DNA from: Mucilaginibacter sabulilitoris
GTDB taxonomy: Bacteria > Bacteroidota > Bacteroidia > Sphingobacteriales > Sphingobacteriaceae
DNA: 64,000 bases
Direction: 5' to 3'
NCBI RefSeq assembly: GCF_034262375.1
Contig: NZ_CP139558.1
Span: forward strand, 6,882,001-6,946,000
How positions within the stretch are numbered: position 1 is the first letter of the stretch; each line of letters begins with the position of its first letter. The position numbers and the translations under genes are program-made. Of this stretch, positions 8,684-17,928 are shown piece by piece. The notes under the pieces were generated by a model that did not search any database, had not been told where the DNA came from, and saw only the letters and a list, made by a program, of their open reading frames with translations.

Positions 8684-9997
8684 CTATGCATGCATCAGAT
8701 CGCCGGCTTCATCATGCGGAGAGTGCTGCCAGGTGGTCACAAAATCGCTTGCCATATCTTTAGGTTGCATGGCTGCAATAGTATATTTACTTTCTTTAGC
8801 ATCGTTAACGCCGGCAATAAATGCCCAGTTGCCCCAGTTGCTGGCCGGTGAATAATCTATCAGCTTTTCTTCAAAATAAGCAGCCCCACGGGTCCAGTCG
8901 GCATGAAGGTCATGTACCAGGTAAGTGGCTACTATTTGTCTGCACTGGCTGCATATGTAGCCCGTAGCGTTAAGTTCATGCATACAGGCATCAATAAACG
9001 GAACACCTGTTTCGCCATTGGCCCACTTATTAAATTCGAGTTCATTGGTGGCCAATGCCTGCGTTTCTTCCTCGGCGGTTTTAGCCTTGATAAACTTTTG
9101 TCCGTGTTTTTTAAACATGAACCTGAAATAATCACGCCAAAGCAATTCCAGTTTTAGCATACCGGCACTTTGCGCGGAGTTATCCTGATGATGTTTAACT
9201 ATTTCCCAATAAACCTGACGTGGCGATATACAACCCACTGCCAGCCATGGCGATAACTTTGAAGAATTACCAGAGTTGCCGTTACGCTGGTTTTTAGGTT
9301 TAACAACCTGCTCGCTTTGCGAAAAATATTTATGCAGCTGCACTAAGGCAGCGGTTTCGCCACCTTGAAAATGATTAGTGGCACGCTCGTCATCAACCGG
9401 TTCATCTAAACCCAATTGCTTCAGGGTAGGTAATTCGCCGGCATCAGTAATTTCAGGGGTTATAATACTTTCGGGAGTAGGTACACAGGGGCGAACATTA
9501 CTGTCGCGCTCTACTTTCTTTTTAAATACCGCGAAGCTATCAGGAATATCCTTGATCGGAAAGGGAAGATCTTCTTTATGATACATTGTATGACCGATAA
9601 AGTGTTTCAGGTTAAGCTTCAATTTCCACAAGGCCGCCTCCACCTCTTCAGATATGCCCGTTTCTTCGTAAGCCACTTCCCGGTGATGATATACCTCATT
9701 CACCTGGTACTCTTCGGCAAGCTGTAGCAATATCTCGGCAGGGTGCCCGGTCCTGATGATTAGTTCGGCACCATAGCCTTGCAGATTCTTACGCAAATCT
9801 GCTACTGCCTCTAACAGGAAACGGGCCCTGAAACTCCCGGTTTTCGGAGTGCCCGACCCGGTACGTTGAAAATAATAAGGATCAAAACAATATACTGGTA
9901 ATACTCTATCAGCTTTACGAACAGCCTCTAACAAAATTTCGTTATCGTGTATCCGCAAGTCATTTCTAAACCAAACCAATATTGTCTTTTCGCTCAT
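8684..9997 (-). CDS. DASH-type cryptochrome / deoxyribodipyrimidine photolyase family
   Basis: A flavin-binding blue-light protein; DASH cryptochromes repair cyclobutane pyrimidine dimers mainly in single-stranded DNA. The 437 residues begin with the photolyase antenna domain (TILVWFRNDLRIHDN, VLPVYCFDPYYF). The FAD-binding domain includes LELLWRDYFRFMF, GETGVPFIDACMHELNATG, YLVHDLHADWTRGAAYFEE and ASNWGNWAFIAGVNDAKES. The RTGSGTPKTGSFRARFLLEA region, the YHHREVAYEE motif and the overall length point to DASH rather than class I photolyase. That subtype is judged by eye. Cytoplasmic, a single gene with no operon partner. Confidence 0.9.
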   Translation of the reverse strand: MSEKTILVWFRNDLRIHDNEILLEAVRKADRVLPVYCFDPYYFQRTGSGTPKTGSFRARFLLEAVADLRKNLQGYGAELIIRTGHPAEILLQLAEEYQVNEVYHHREVAYEETGISEEVEAALWKLKLNLKHFIGHTMYHKEDLPFPIKDIPDSFAVFKKKVERDSNVRPCVPTPESIITPEITDAGELPTLKQLGLDEPVDDERATNHFQGGETAALVQLHKYFSQSEQVVKPKNQRNGNSGNSSKLSPWLAVGCISPRQVYWEIVKHHQDNSAQSAGMLKLELLWRDYFRFMFKKHGQKFIKAKTAEEETQALATNELEFNKWANGETGVPFIDACMHELNATGYICSQCRQIVATYLVHDLHADWTRGAAYFEEKLIDYSPASNWGNWAFIAGVNDAKESKYTIAAMQPKDMASDFVTTWQHSPHDEAGDLMHA

Positions 9998-10212
9998 AGT
10001 TAAACAGGGTGTTAACTCAACTTAATGCAGAGCACAAATTTGCAATTTATTTGTGTCCTAAACACACTTTAATGCAATTTTTGACATCGTCTCAACATTT
10101 TTACTGTTTTTCAGACAGTTTTAACGGCCTTTAACTAATGGGATTCCTATCAGTTAAAAGCCCTGTTTCAACAGATAAATATAAGGTATATTAATAAAAA
10201 TACAATATATCC

Positions 10213-11055
10213 TTATTTATCGGTTTTTATTTTGGCCCGGATAATCGAGTCTTTCTGCGCCGCACTAAGCTTGTAATTAAACTGAGACAATGCGCCTTCA
10301 AAATCACCGTACGACGGATTAGGTATTACAATATATTTATTTCCAAAGTCTTTTTGCAGTTTTTGTGTTGCTGCTGTGCGGCTTTCCTCAGATGGATGAT
10401 TATCATATAACATATCAAAATCGGGCAGGTTGTCACCGCAGAGTAACAGCACGTTATGTGTTTTTAGCACTTCCAGCCTGCGCTCTTCCTTACTTGAACT
10501 GCTTTGTTTTAGCAGCAGGTGCTCATCGTTAGTATTAGGTAAACCATACCGCTGCAAATTATACAATGTTGCAGCGCGTTCGTTCTCGTTACGGTTGGTA
10601 ATATAAAAAATGGTAACCCCTTTTGATGCGGCGTATTTTAAAAACGCGGGAGCACCGGGTACAGTATCGGCAATACCTTTATCTGTCCACTGCTTCCAGC
10701 TTTTATCGTCATAATCTAAATTTTGCAGGGCGCGTTTAGCGTCGTACGGACTATTATCAAGCACCGTTTCATCAATGTCGGTAATAATGGCGAGTGGTTT
10801 GTTGCTTACCTGTTTTACACCTTGGTCAACGCGCTGCCTTGCTATATTATAGGCCTGAAAACATAAAGCCTTGTATTCGGCAGCCCTTTGCTGCCATAAC
10901 GAAGCCCAAACCTTACCATCATTGCTGATATCGGTGTTAGAACCTGCAGCCGATGCTGTGGTGGTGGTAGTTGTTGTTGTTGATATTTTTTTTGCTGATG
11001 AGCAGGCGCCAAGAATTAAAAGGGCCGGTAAGAGATAATTATAGTTTATTTTCAT
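10213..11055 (-). CDS. Acid phosphatase lipoprotein, e(P4)/OlpA type HAD phosphatase
   Basis: A membrane-anchored phosphatase of the 5'-nucleotidase lipoprotein e(P4) family. The ATG at 11055 gives MKINYNYLLPALLILGACSS, with the lipobox Cys at residue 18. A Thr-rich linker of about 8 Thr follows. The HAD catalytic motif DIDET is at 93-97 (IITDIDETVLDNSPYD) and motif II is in TIFYITNRNENE. GDNLPDF is the C-terminal acidic motif. In the e(P4) family these enzymes dephosphorylate nucleotides such as NMN at the cell surface. An upstream extension of 18 codons is open but would bury the signal peptide, so I reject it. Single gene, minus strand, downstream of msrA. Confidence 0.88.
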   Translation of the reverse strand: MKINYNYLLPALLILGACSSAKKISTTTTTTTTASAAGSNTDISNDGKVWASLWQQRAAEYKALCFQAYNIARQRVDQGVKQVSNKPLAIITDIDETVLDNSPYDAKRALQNLDYDDKSWKQWTDKGIADTVPGAPAFLKYAASKGVTIFYITNRNENERAATLYNLQRYGLPNTNDEHLLLKQSSSSKEERRLEVLKTHNVLLLCGDNLPDFDMLYDNHPSEESRTAATQKLQKDFGNKYIVIPNPSYGDFEGALSQFNYKLSAAQKDSIIRAKIKTDK

Positions 11056-11174
11056 TTTTTTAGAATAGCCCGGTAGATGCCATGCTGAACCTGCTTCAGC
11101 ACCCCACATACCGGGTGTACAATACGCCGGTGCCTTTTTGAGATTCCGAAATAAATTCGGGATGTCTTCAGACC

Positions 11175-11720
11175 TTACAGCAGTTCGGGTTTAATTTTGT
11201 CTTTAAACTCCTTGGCAAATTTATTCAGTTTTGGCTGGATAACAAATGCGCAGTACGACTTATTAGGATTATCAATAAAATAGTTTTGGTGATATGCTTC
11301 TGCAGCGTAAAACTCGCAAGCCGGAGTAACTTGGGTAACTATAGGATCGTGATAAATTTTTTCATCGGTGAGCTTTTTGATCATGGCTTCTGACGCCCGT
11401 TTTTGTTCATCGTTATAATAAAATATAGCGGAGCGGTATTGTGTTCCAACGTCGTTACCCTGACGGTTTAAGGTAGTAGGGTTATGTGTTTTAAAGAAAA
11501 CCAGTAGCAACTCATCAAAAGAAATTACATCAGCATCATACTCCAGATGTATTACTTCGGCATGACCTGTAATACCCGTACAAACCTGCTCATAAGTAGG
11601 ATTGGTAATTTTGCCACCCATAAAACCCGATGTAACTGATGTTACACCTTTAAGTGACTGAAATACAGCTTCGGTGCACCAAAAGCAACCGTTGCCAAAT
11701 GTTATTTTTTGGATGTTCAT
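11175..11720 (-). CDS. msrA: Peptide-methionine (S)-S-oxide reductase
   Basis: Reduces methionine-S-sulfoxide in proteins and free methionine. The 181 residues begin with the catalytic motif GNGCFWCTEAVF, with C12 as the nucleophile. EVIHLEYDADVISFDELL and QYRSAIFYYNDEQ are typical MsrA segments, and the late Cys in KSYCAF could act as resolving residue. There is no signal peptide, so it should be cytoplasmic. It stands alone; no msrB is fused or adjacent. Confidence 0.96.
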   Translation of the reverse strand: MNIQKITFGNGCFWCTEAVFQSLKGVTSVTSGFMGGKITNPTYEQVCTGITGHAEVIHLEYDADVISFDELLLVFFKTHNPTTLNRQGNDVGTQYRSAIFYYNDEQKRASEAMIKKLTDEKIYHDPIVTQVTPACEFYAAEAYHQNYFIDNPNKSYCAFVIQPKLNKFAKEFKDKIKPELL

Positions 11721-11833
11721 GGTAATTATTAACGAAAATAATACCGATTTGGTTTAAAGGGATTAATGTCATTTTTGAATATGTCAATTAAATTACTAAA
11801 TTAGTATCTCACGTCCATTTAAACCTTAAATTC

Positions 11834-12226
11834 ATGAAAATTGCTGTATTAATTGCCCGCATTTTGCTGGGCCTTATCTTTATCGTATTCAGCCTGAATT
11901 TCTTCTTTAATTTTATACCCATGCCCAAACCTGTCATGTCAGAAAAAGCACAGGCTTTTAGCGGCGGGCTATATGGTTCAGGTTATTTTTTTCAGTATTT
12001 GAAAATTATTGAATTGATAAGCGGGCTAGCCATTTTATTTAATCGGTATACTGCATTTTTCCTGCTCGTATTGTTCCCCGTTTCGGTCAATATTTTCCTG
12101 TTTCATTCTATTCTGGCCCCTGCGGGAGTACCTATAGCAGCTACTATTATTATATTACACCTGTTTTTGTGTTTTGCTTACCGTAAATATTATTCAAGCT
12201 TATTTACGGCAGTTCCTACTTTATAA
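11834..12226 (+). CDS. DoxX-like four-helix membrane protein
   Basis: 130 residues with about four hydrophobic helices: VLIARILLGLIFIVFSLNFF, YFFQYLKIIELISGLAILF, AFFLLVLFPVSVNIFLFH and AATIIILHLFLCFAY. The ARILLGLIFIVFSL start and the central FLKIIELISGLAIL pattern are typical of the DoxX/DoxD-like family. The biochemical role of most DoxX proteins is unclear. It is followed by a perfect palindromic terminator and looks monocistronic. Confidence 0.75.
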   Translation: MKIAVLIARILLGLIFIVFSLNFFFNFIPMPKPVMSEKAQAFSGGLYGSGYFFQYLKIIELISGLAILFNRYTAFFLLVLFPVSVNIFLFHSILAPAGVPIAATIIILHLFLCFAYRKYYSSLFTAVPTL

Positions 12227-12244
12227 TCAAGCCTTATTTCAATA

Positions 12245-12278
12245 AAAAACGCCCGCGAGCATGCTCGCGGGCGTTTTT
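12245..12278 (+). terminator. Perfect palindromic terminator after the DoxX gene
   Basis: A 34-base perfect palindrome: AAAAACGCCCGCGAGCA facing its reverse complement, ending in TTTTT. It can work in both directions. Confidence 0.9.
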
Positions 12279-12367
12279 GCTTTAGCAGGATTAAAAAGTC
12301 TACTTCACTATTACATAAATATTTATAATTTAGTGTTAAATACACATTTAATCCTAAATTACCAGTT

Positions 12368-14806
12368 ATGCCCCTTATCAAACTCGCTTTACCAAAAACC
12401 GGTAAATTATTGTACCTGATTTTTATAGCTACGTTTTTTAGTTTACAGGGTTTTGCACAGCAAGCCCGGCAAAAACTCGATTTTGATAAAGGCTGGCGTT
12501 TTAATTTAGGCGACGCCGGTAATGCTCAAAATCCTGCCCTGAATGAAGCAGGCTGGCGCACACTTAACTTACCGCACGACTGGAGCGTTGAGGGTAAATT
12601 CAGTAAAGACAACCCGGCCACGGCCGAAGGCGGCGCCCTGCCGGGCGGTATTGGCTGGTACCGCAAAACATTTACCATTCCAGCCGATTCAAAAAACAAA
12701 CTGGTTTATATTGATTTTGACGGTGTTTACCAAAAAAGTGATGTGTGGATAAACGGGCACCACCTGGGTTTCAGGCCAAACGGTTATATATCTTTCCGAT
12801 ACGAGCTTACACCTTACTTAAACTTTGGCGGTAAAAATGTAATTGCGGTTAAGGTTGATAACTCCGTACAGCCAAACTCCCGCTGGTACTCCGGCTCGGG
12901 CATCTACAGGAATGTGTGGCTGGTTACTACCAATAAAATCGCCATCGATCATTGGGGTACTTATGTGACTACCAGCGATATAGACGAAACATCGGCAAAA
13001 GTTAATCTAAAAATCAGCGTAAAAAACAAAGCAGGTTCAAATGAGCCGCTTGTTTTAAAAGCATCAATTTATGATGCTGCCGGTAAAGTTGTGTCGGCCG
13101 TAAGTACAAGCGCCACAAACACCAATTTACAGGATACATTATTTGAAACATCTTTCAAGTTTACCCTTAAATCGCCCCAGTTATGGTCGGTAGAAAGACC
13201 CTATTTATATAAAGTGGTTACGCAGATTATCAACGGCAGAAATGTGATTGACGAATATACCACTCCCCTGGGCATCCGCTATTTTAATTTCGACGCTGAT
13301 AAAGGGTTCTCCTTAAATGGTAAATCCATGAAAATCCTGGGCGTATGTAATCATCACGATCTGGGCTCATTGGGTGCCGCAATCAATACCCGTGCTTTAG
13401 AACGCCAGTTGCAGATATTAAAAGCGATGGGCTGTAACGGCATCCGCACCTCGCATAATCCTCCCGCGCCAGAACTGCTTGATCTTTGTGACAAAATGGG
13501 CTTTATTGTAATGGATGAAGCGTTTGACTGCTGGGACTGGAAAAAGGCTAAATATGATTATCACCTGTTTTTTAAAGAATGGCACAAACGCGACCTGGAA
13601 GATCAGATCCTGCGCGACCGCAACCACCCCAGCGTGATGATATGGAGCATTGGTAATGAGATACCGCAACAAGGCGATACCAGTACATTAAGGATTGCTC
13701 CTGAACTCGCCGCCATTGTTCACAACCTTGATAATACAAGACCAATAACTACGGCCAATAATCGCCCCGATAGTACTAATAAGATCATCAAATCGGGTGC
13801 TATTGACCTCGTTGGTTATAATTATCACGAATTTGACTATGCCAAATTTCACGACCGCTATCCCGGCAAAAAATTCATCGCTACTGAAACCACCTCGGGT
13901 CTGGAAACACGCGGTTACTATGATATGCCATCGGACAGTATCAGGATATGGCCCGAAAGATGGGATAAGCCATTTACCCGGCCGGGCAACAATGTTTCGG
14001 CGTATGATAATGTGCGCCCGCCATGGGGATCAACCCACGAGGCCACCTGGAAAGTGATGAAAAAATACGATTTCCTGTCGGGCATGTTTGTCTGGACCGG
14101 TTTTGATTATTTAGGTGAACCAACCCCTTACAGCTGGCCATCGCGCAGTTCATATTTTGGCATTGTTGATTTGGCGGGCTTTCCTAAGGACGTATACTAT
14201 ATGTATCAAAGCGAATGGACCGATAAACCGGTGCTCCATATTTTTCCGCACTGGAACTGGCAAGCCGGAAAAACAGTTGATGTTTGGGCCTATTATAATA
14301 ATGCCGATGAAGTGGAGCTTTTCCTGAATGACAAATCATTAGGCACCAAAAAGAAAACCGGCGATGATTTGCATATCATGTGGCGAGTAAAATTTGAACC
14401 AGGTACACTAAAAGCAATATCGCGTAAGGATGGCAAGGTTGTTTTAACACGCGAAATACACACCGCCGGACCTGCTGCCAAAATTGTGCTTGTTGCCGAT
14501 CGTAACCTGATCAACGCAGATGGTAAGGACCTGTCATTCATTACCGTAAAAATCATGGATAAAGATGGCAACATATTACCCGATGCCAACAACCTGGTCA
14601 ATTTTAAAATTAACGGTGAAGCATTTATAGCCAGCGTTGATAACGGCGATCCGGTTAGTCATGATTCTTTTAAGGTAAATTACCGCAAAGCTTTCCATGG
14701 TTTGGCTCTTGCCATTGTACAGGCAAAAGACAAGGCCGGTAACATCAAGTTTACAGCTACGTCAAAAGGGTTGCAAAGCGCATCGATGGTTATAAAAAGT
14801 AAATAA
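12368..14806 (+). CDS. Secreted glycoside hydrolase family 2 (beta-galactosidase-like)
   Basis: 812 residues with a signal peptide ending near residue 30 (LIFIATFFSLQGFAQ). The sugar-binding domain runs from about 35 (KLDFDKGWRFNLGD, LPHDWSVEG, GGIGWYRKTF). An Ig-like domain and a TIM barrel follow. The acid/base is E431 in MIWSIGNEIPQQGD and the nucleophile is E507 in FIATETTSG. After the barrel come Ig-like/DUF4982-type domains (VDVWAYYNNADEVELFLND, LVADRNLINADGKDLSFITV). Such GH2 enzymes are mostly beta-galactosidases, but specificity cannot be read from sequence alone. The signal peptide predicts periplasmic or surface location. A possible partner in glycan use with the GH20 and GH31 enzymes far downstream, though not in their operon. 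Confidence 0.9.
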   Translation: MPLIKLALPKTGKLLYLIFIATFFSLQGFAQQARQKLDFDKGWRFNLGDAGNAQNPALNEAGWRTLNLPHDWSVEGKFSKDNPATAEGGALPGGIGWYRKTFTIPADSKNKLVYIDFDGVYQKSDVWINGHHLGFRPNGYISFRYELTPYLNFGGKNVIAVKVDNSVQPNSRWYSGSGIYRNVWLVTTNKIAIDHWGTYVTTSDIDETSAKVNLKISVKNKAGSNEPLVLKASIYDAAGKVVSAVSTSATNTNLQDTLFETSFKFTLKSPQLWSVERPYLYKVVTQIINGRNVIDEYTTPLGIRYFNFDADKGFSLNGKSMKILGVCNHHDLGSLGAAINTRALERQLQILKAMGCNGIRTSHNPPAPELLDLCDKMGFIVMDEAFDCWDWKKAKYDYHLFFKEWHKRDLEDQILRDRNHPSVMIWSIGNEIPQQGDTSTLRIAPELAAIVHNLDNTRPITTANNRPDSTNKIIKSGAIDLVGYNYHEFDYAKFHDRYPGKKFIATETTSGLETRGYYDMPSDSIRIWPERWDKPFTRPGNNVSAYDNVRPPWGSTHEATWKVMKKYDFLSGMFVWTGFDYLGEPTPYSWPSRSSYFGIVDLAGFPKDVYYMYQSEWTDKPVLHIFPHWNWQAGKTVDVWAYYNNADEVELFLNDKSLGTKKKTGDDLHIMWRVKFEPGTLKAISRKDGKVVLTREIHTAGPAAKIVLVADRNLINADGKDLSFITVKIMDKDGNILPDANNLVNFKINGEAFIASVDNGDPVSHDSFKVNYRKAFHGLALAIVQAKDKAGNIKFTATSKGLQSASMVIKSK

Positions 14807-14827
14807 TGGGATTATAAAACAGATGAC

Positions 14828-14907
14828 GTCATCCTGAACTTGTTTCAGGATCTCACAGGGCTGGTTAAAACTTGCTTGTGAGGTGCCGAAACAAGTTCGG
14901 CATGACT
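14828..14907. repeat. Palindromic intergenic repeat (GTCATCCTGAAC type)
   Basis: GTCATCCTGAACTTGTTTC on the left and GAAACAAGTTCGGCATGAC on the right are near reverse complements around a central region. This is one copy of a dispersed REP-like family that also occurs at 33196, 33488, 28541 and 61585. Confidence 0.8.
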
Positions 14908-14922
14908 TTAGTTTAGCAGTCC

Positions 14923-15513
14923 CTACTTTTTTAGTATCCCCTTTTCTACGCTGTCGTCAATCAATGTTTTGGCAAAATCCCATAAGGTTTTTGAGCCATG
15001 CTCAATAACGCTTTTCTTTTGTACCACCTGATCATATTTCACGTTATGCTCCTGCCAGGTGCCGCCGTTGTTTGATACATTTTGCAGCAGGGGTTCCAGT
15101 CTGTCCATAGCACGGGCAAATTTAGCCTCGGCTGTTTCGCCGGCCTCAAACTCCTCCCACACGGCAATTAACTCTTCGGCTTGCTCTGGTGGTAACAGCC
15201 CGAAGATCCTTTCAGCCGCTTTGCGCTCCGCCTCTGTATTGGTGTGGCTTATGGCCGTATCGTATAAAAAAACATCTCCTGCATCTATTTCAACCACATC
15301 ATGTATCAGCAGCATTTTAACAACTTTCAGCGTATCAATGGGTTCGTTGGCATGCTGGGCCAAAATAATGGCCATCATGGCTAAATGCCAGCTGTGCTCG
15401 GCATCGTTTTCATTTCGGTCGCTATTAAAAAGGCGGGTTTTACGCTGGATGTATTTTACCTTGTCTATTTCGTGGATGAAGGCCACTTGTTTTTGCAGAT
15501 GCTCAAAATTCAT
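14923..15513 (-). CDS. HD domain phosphohydrolase (YfbR/HDDC2-like)
   Basis: 196 residues from the ATG at 15513 (MNFEHLQKQVAFIHEIDKVK). The metal-binding HD signature is seen as H in DAEHSWHLAMMA, the paired HD in LLIHDVVEIDAGD and a late D in FARAMDRLEPLLQN. This arrangement is that of the HD_3 group, which includes the 5'-deoxynucleotidase YfbR; a nucleotide phosphatase role is likely but not shown. An upstream GTG start would add six residues. Cytoplasmic, no operon partner. Confidence 0.85.
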   Translation of the reverse strand: MNFEHLQKQVAFIHEIDKVKYIQRKTRLFNSDRNENDAEHSWHLAMMAIILAQHANEPIDTLKVVKMLLIHDVVEIDAGDVFLYDTAISHTNTEAERKAAERIFGLLPPEQAEELIAVWEEFEAGETAEAKFARAMDRLEPLLQNVSNNGGTWQEHNVKYDQVVQKKSVIEHGSKTLWDFAKTLIDDSVEKGILKK

Positions 15514-15782
15514 GTTATGTATGTTAAGCACTACAAATATACCATTAATAAAGAAACAGGATGTTGCTTACTTTGTTAAGCCATTAAGATAAAAACAAAT
15601 AATGTTATCACGGGCTTAATATAGCAATCTATCCGTATTAACAATAATACTCAGATACTCAATAACCTAAAGTGATTGCTTAAATATTACTGCCCTGCAA
15701 TGGCATAAGTTGTATTTATTTCAGGAAAAAATCCTGTAACTTGGATGCATATAATTAATTATTGAATAATTGCCGCTGACCT

Positions 15783-16649
15783 ATGACCGTAATAGAAAAC
15801 GAATATTTAAAAGTAGCCATTGACCTTAAAGGTGCGCAGCTCAGTTCATTTTTTAATAAGCAAACCAATACCGAACACCTTTGGCAGGCCGACCCAAATG
15901 TTTGGCCCTGGCATGCCCCTAACCTGTTCCCGGTAGTGGGCGGCTTAATTAATAACCAGCTTTTGGTTAACGGCGAGGCCTACGAAATGGGAAGACATGG
16001 CTTTGCAAGACAATCGGAATTTATTTTGCTCGAAGCTGATGAAGTATCGGCAAGTTTCTCACTTCCGCACTGTGAAAAAACATTGCAAGTTTATCCTTAT
16101 AAATTTGATTTCCAGGTTTTGTACACGCTTATTGATAATTCATTGCGAATAACCTACAAGGTGATCAATTTGGATAAAAAAACAATTTACTTTTCTGTTG
16201 GCGGTCACCCTGCTTTTAATGTACCTTTTAACAAAGGCGAAAAGTATGAAGATTATTACCTGGAATTTGAAACCGACGAACATTTAGAAGCGCAAATGTT
16301 ATCATCAGGAGGTTTTTTTACCGGCGAAACACACCCGGTACTTACACCCGGCAATAAATTATATTTAACACGCCAATTGTTTGATGCCGATGCGCTTGTT
16401 TTTAAACAACTAAATTCAAGAATGGTAAGTATTAAAAGCAATAAGCACGATCAGTCATTATCAATAGAGTTTCCTCATTTTAATTACCTTGGTTTATGGG
16501 CCAAACCAGGGGCCGATTTTGTATGTATTGAACCCTGGCTGGGATGCGCCGATACCGAGGGACACCAGGTAAATATTGATAAAAAAGAAGCTATACAATC
16601 CCTGCATGCCGGCCATGTTTTTGAGGCCCCATACTTTGTAAGTGTTTAG
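15783..16649 (+). CDS. Aldose 1-epimerase family protein
   Basis: 288 residues of a galactose-mutarotase-like beta-sandwich: begins VIENEYLKVAIDLKGAQLSSF, with WPWHAPNLFPVVGGL, the substrate-site region MGRHGFARQSEF, YFSVGGHPAFNVPF and CIEPWLGCADTEGH. The family interconverts anomers of sugars or sugar phosphates; the LacX/YeaD-type subgroup often has unclear substrates. No signal peptide, so cytoplasmic. Single gene. Confidence 0.9.
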   Translation: MTVIENEYLKVAIDLKGAQLSSFFNKQTNTEHLWQADPNVWPWHAPNLFPVVGGLINNQLLVNGEAYEMGRHGFARQSEFILLEADEVSASFSLPHCEKTLQVYPYKFDFQVLYTLIDNSLRITYKVINLDKKTIYFSVGGHPAFNVPFNKGEKYEDYYLEFETDEHLEAQMLSSGGFFTGETHPVLTPGNKLYLTRQLFDADALVFKQLNSRMVSIKSNKHDQSLSIEFPHFNYLGLWAKPGADFVCIEPWLGCADTEGHQVNIDKKEAIQSLHAGHVFEAPYFVSV

Positions 16650-16746
16650 GCAGGGTTTTTGTAATATATAATTACATAGCAATAAAACATTTTAATAATT
16701 TTTTAACTTACCATATTTAAACAATAACACTTATAAAATAATTACT

Positions 16747-17091
16747 ATGAAAAAGAAAATCTATTTAATCGCCCTTACTATGCTGCTTTCAGTTGGTGCA
16801 TTTAACAGTTACGCGTCAACTGTTACCGATGGCGCTTTAACTGCGCTAACCAAAGAGCAAATAGCCACCATGACCACCGAGCAGAAACAAGCCCGTGTTG
16901 AAGAAATTAAAACCAGGGTGAACGAAATAAAAGCCATGAAAAAATCTGAGCTTACTAAGGAAGAACGCAAGGAATTGCGTACCGAGCTCAAAGGCTTAAA
17001 ACACGAAGCAAACGCTTTAGGTGGTGGCGGTGTTTACCTTTCTGTAGGCGCCATTATCATTATTATTTTAGTACTGATCCTGATACTGTAA
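16747..17091 (+). CDS. Small exported protein with charged helix and C-terminal membrane segment
   Basis: 114 residues: signal peptide MKKKIYLIALTMLLSVGAF ending near YAS, then a long Lys/Glu-rich helix with likely coiled-coil character (about 38-88). A GGGG hinge and an extremely hydrophobic tail (SVGAIIIIILVLILIL) follow. I have seen such short proteins in other Bacteroidota, but I know of no function. The tail suggests anchoring in the inner membrane from the outside. A good terminator follows at once, so it is its own transcript. Confidence 0.75.
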   Translation: MKKKIYLIALTMLLSVGAFNSYASTVTDGALTALTKEQIATMTTEQKQARVEEIKTRVNEIKAMKKSELTKEERKELRTELKGLKHEANALGGGGVYLSVGAIIIIILVLILIL

Positions 17092-17115
17092 GTAAATTAT
17101 ACTTTACAATTCAAC

Positions 17116-17143
17116 AAAAAGGCACTTAATAAGTGCCTTTTTT
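17116..17143 (+). terminator. Rho-independent terminator
   Basis: AAAAAGGCACTTA facing TAAGTGCCTTTTT with a minimal loop, then T. It ends the small exported-protein gene just 12 bases before the next start codon. Confidence 0.88.
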
Positions 17144-17154
17144 CGTTAGTTAGC

Positions 17155-17919
17155 ATGATGTCATCAGAACCTACCAAACGATTCTCAAACCGGGTAAACG
17201 ATTATGTTAAATACCGCCCGGGTTATCCTGCCGAAGTAATAAGTACGCTGCAACAAGAGTGTGGCTTAAACCAGAATAGTATTATAGCCGATATTGGTGC
17301 AGGTACAGGTATCTTTACCGCCTTGCTTTTAACACAAGGCTATAAAGTTTATGCCGTTGAACCCAATGGCGATATGCGCCAGTCGGCCATAGAGCAATTG
17401 GGGGGCAATGAAAATTTTATACCTGTAATTGGAACTGCCGAGGCCACAACATTGCCCGACAGTAGTATTAACCTTGTAGTTTGCGCGCAGGCTTTTCATT
17501 GGTTTAGCAATAGTAATACGCGTGCTGAATTTAACCGGATACTGGTTAAAGATGGTTACGTTGCCTTAATATGGAATAACCGGCTTGCCAATGCGGATGA
17601 GTTTGCTACTGAATACGATGCGCTTTTAAAACTGGATAGTATTGACTACAATAAAGTAAACCACCAGAACATTAGGGACATTGATTTTAAAGGCTTTTTC
17701 AGGGATGGTAATTATAAGGTGATCAGGTTCCCCAATCTACAGGTTTTTGATGAAGACGGATTGATAGGCCGGGCTTATTCATCATCATACGTACCTGCAA
17801 AAGATACCGACGCGGGTAAAGCTTTTTTGAAACCTTTGAAAGAACTCTTTGAAAAACATAATAAAAATGGCAAGGTAAATTTCCATTATCAAACAGAAAT
17901 CTACCTTGGCCGGGTTTAA
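17155..17919 (+). CDS. Class I SAM-dependent methyltransferase
   Basis: 254 residues with a Rossmann methyltransferase core: motif I IIADIGAGTGIFTALLL (about 44-60), acidic end of beta-2 in YAVEPNGDMRQ, post-I motif FIPVIGTAEATTLPDSSINLVVCAQAFHWF, and LVKDGYVALIWNNR. The FHWF pattern is common in the YcgJ/Methyltransf_11 group. The substrate is unknown. Two adjacent ATGs (17155 and 17158) are possible starts. The gene is convergent with parC and their ends are only 9 bases apart. Confidence 0.88.
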   Translation: MMSSEPTKRFSNRVNDYVKYRPGYPAEVISTLQQECGLNQNSIIADIGAGTGIFTALLLTQGYKVYAVEPNGDMRQSAIEQLGGNENFIPVIGTAEATTLPDSSINLVVCAQAFHWFSNSNTRAEFNRILVKDGYVALIWNNRLANADEFATEYDALLKLDSIDYNKVNHQNIRDIDFKGFFRDGNYKVIRFPNLQVFDEDGLIGRAYSSSYVPAKDTDAGKAFLKPLKELFEKHNKNGKVNFHYQTEIYLGRV

Positions 17920-17928
17920 TATTTATTG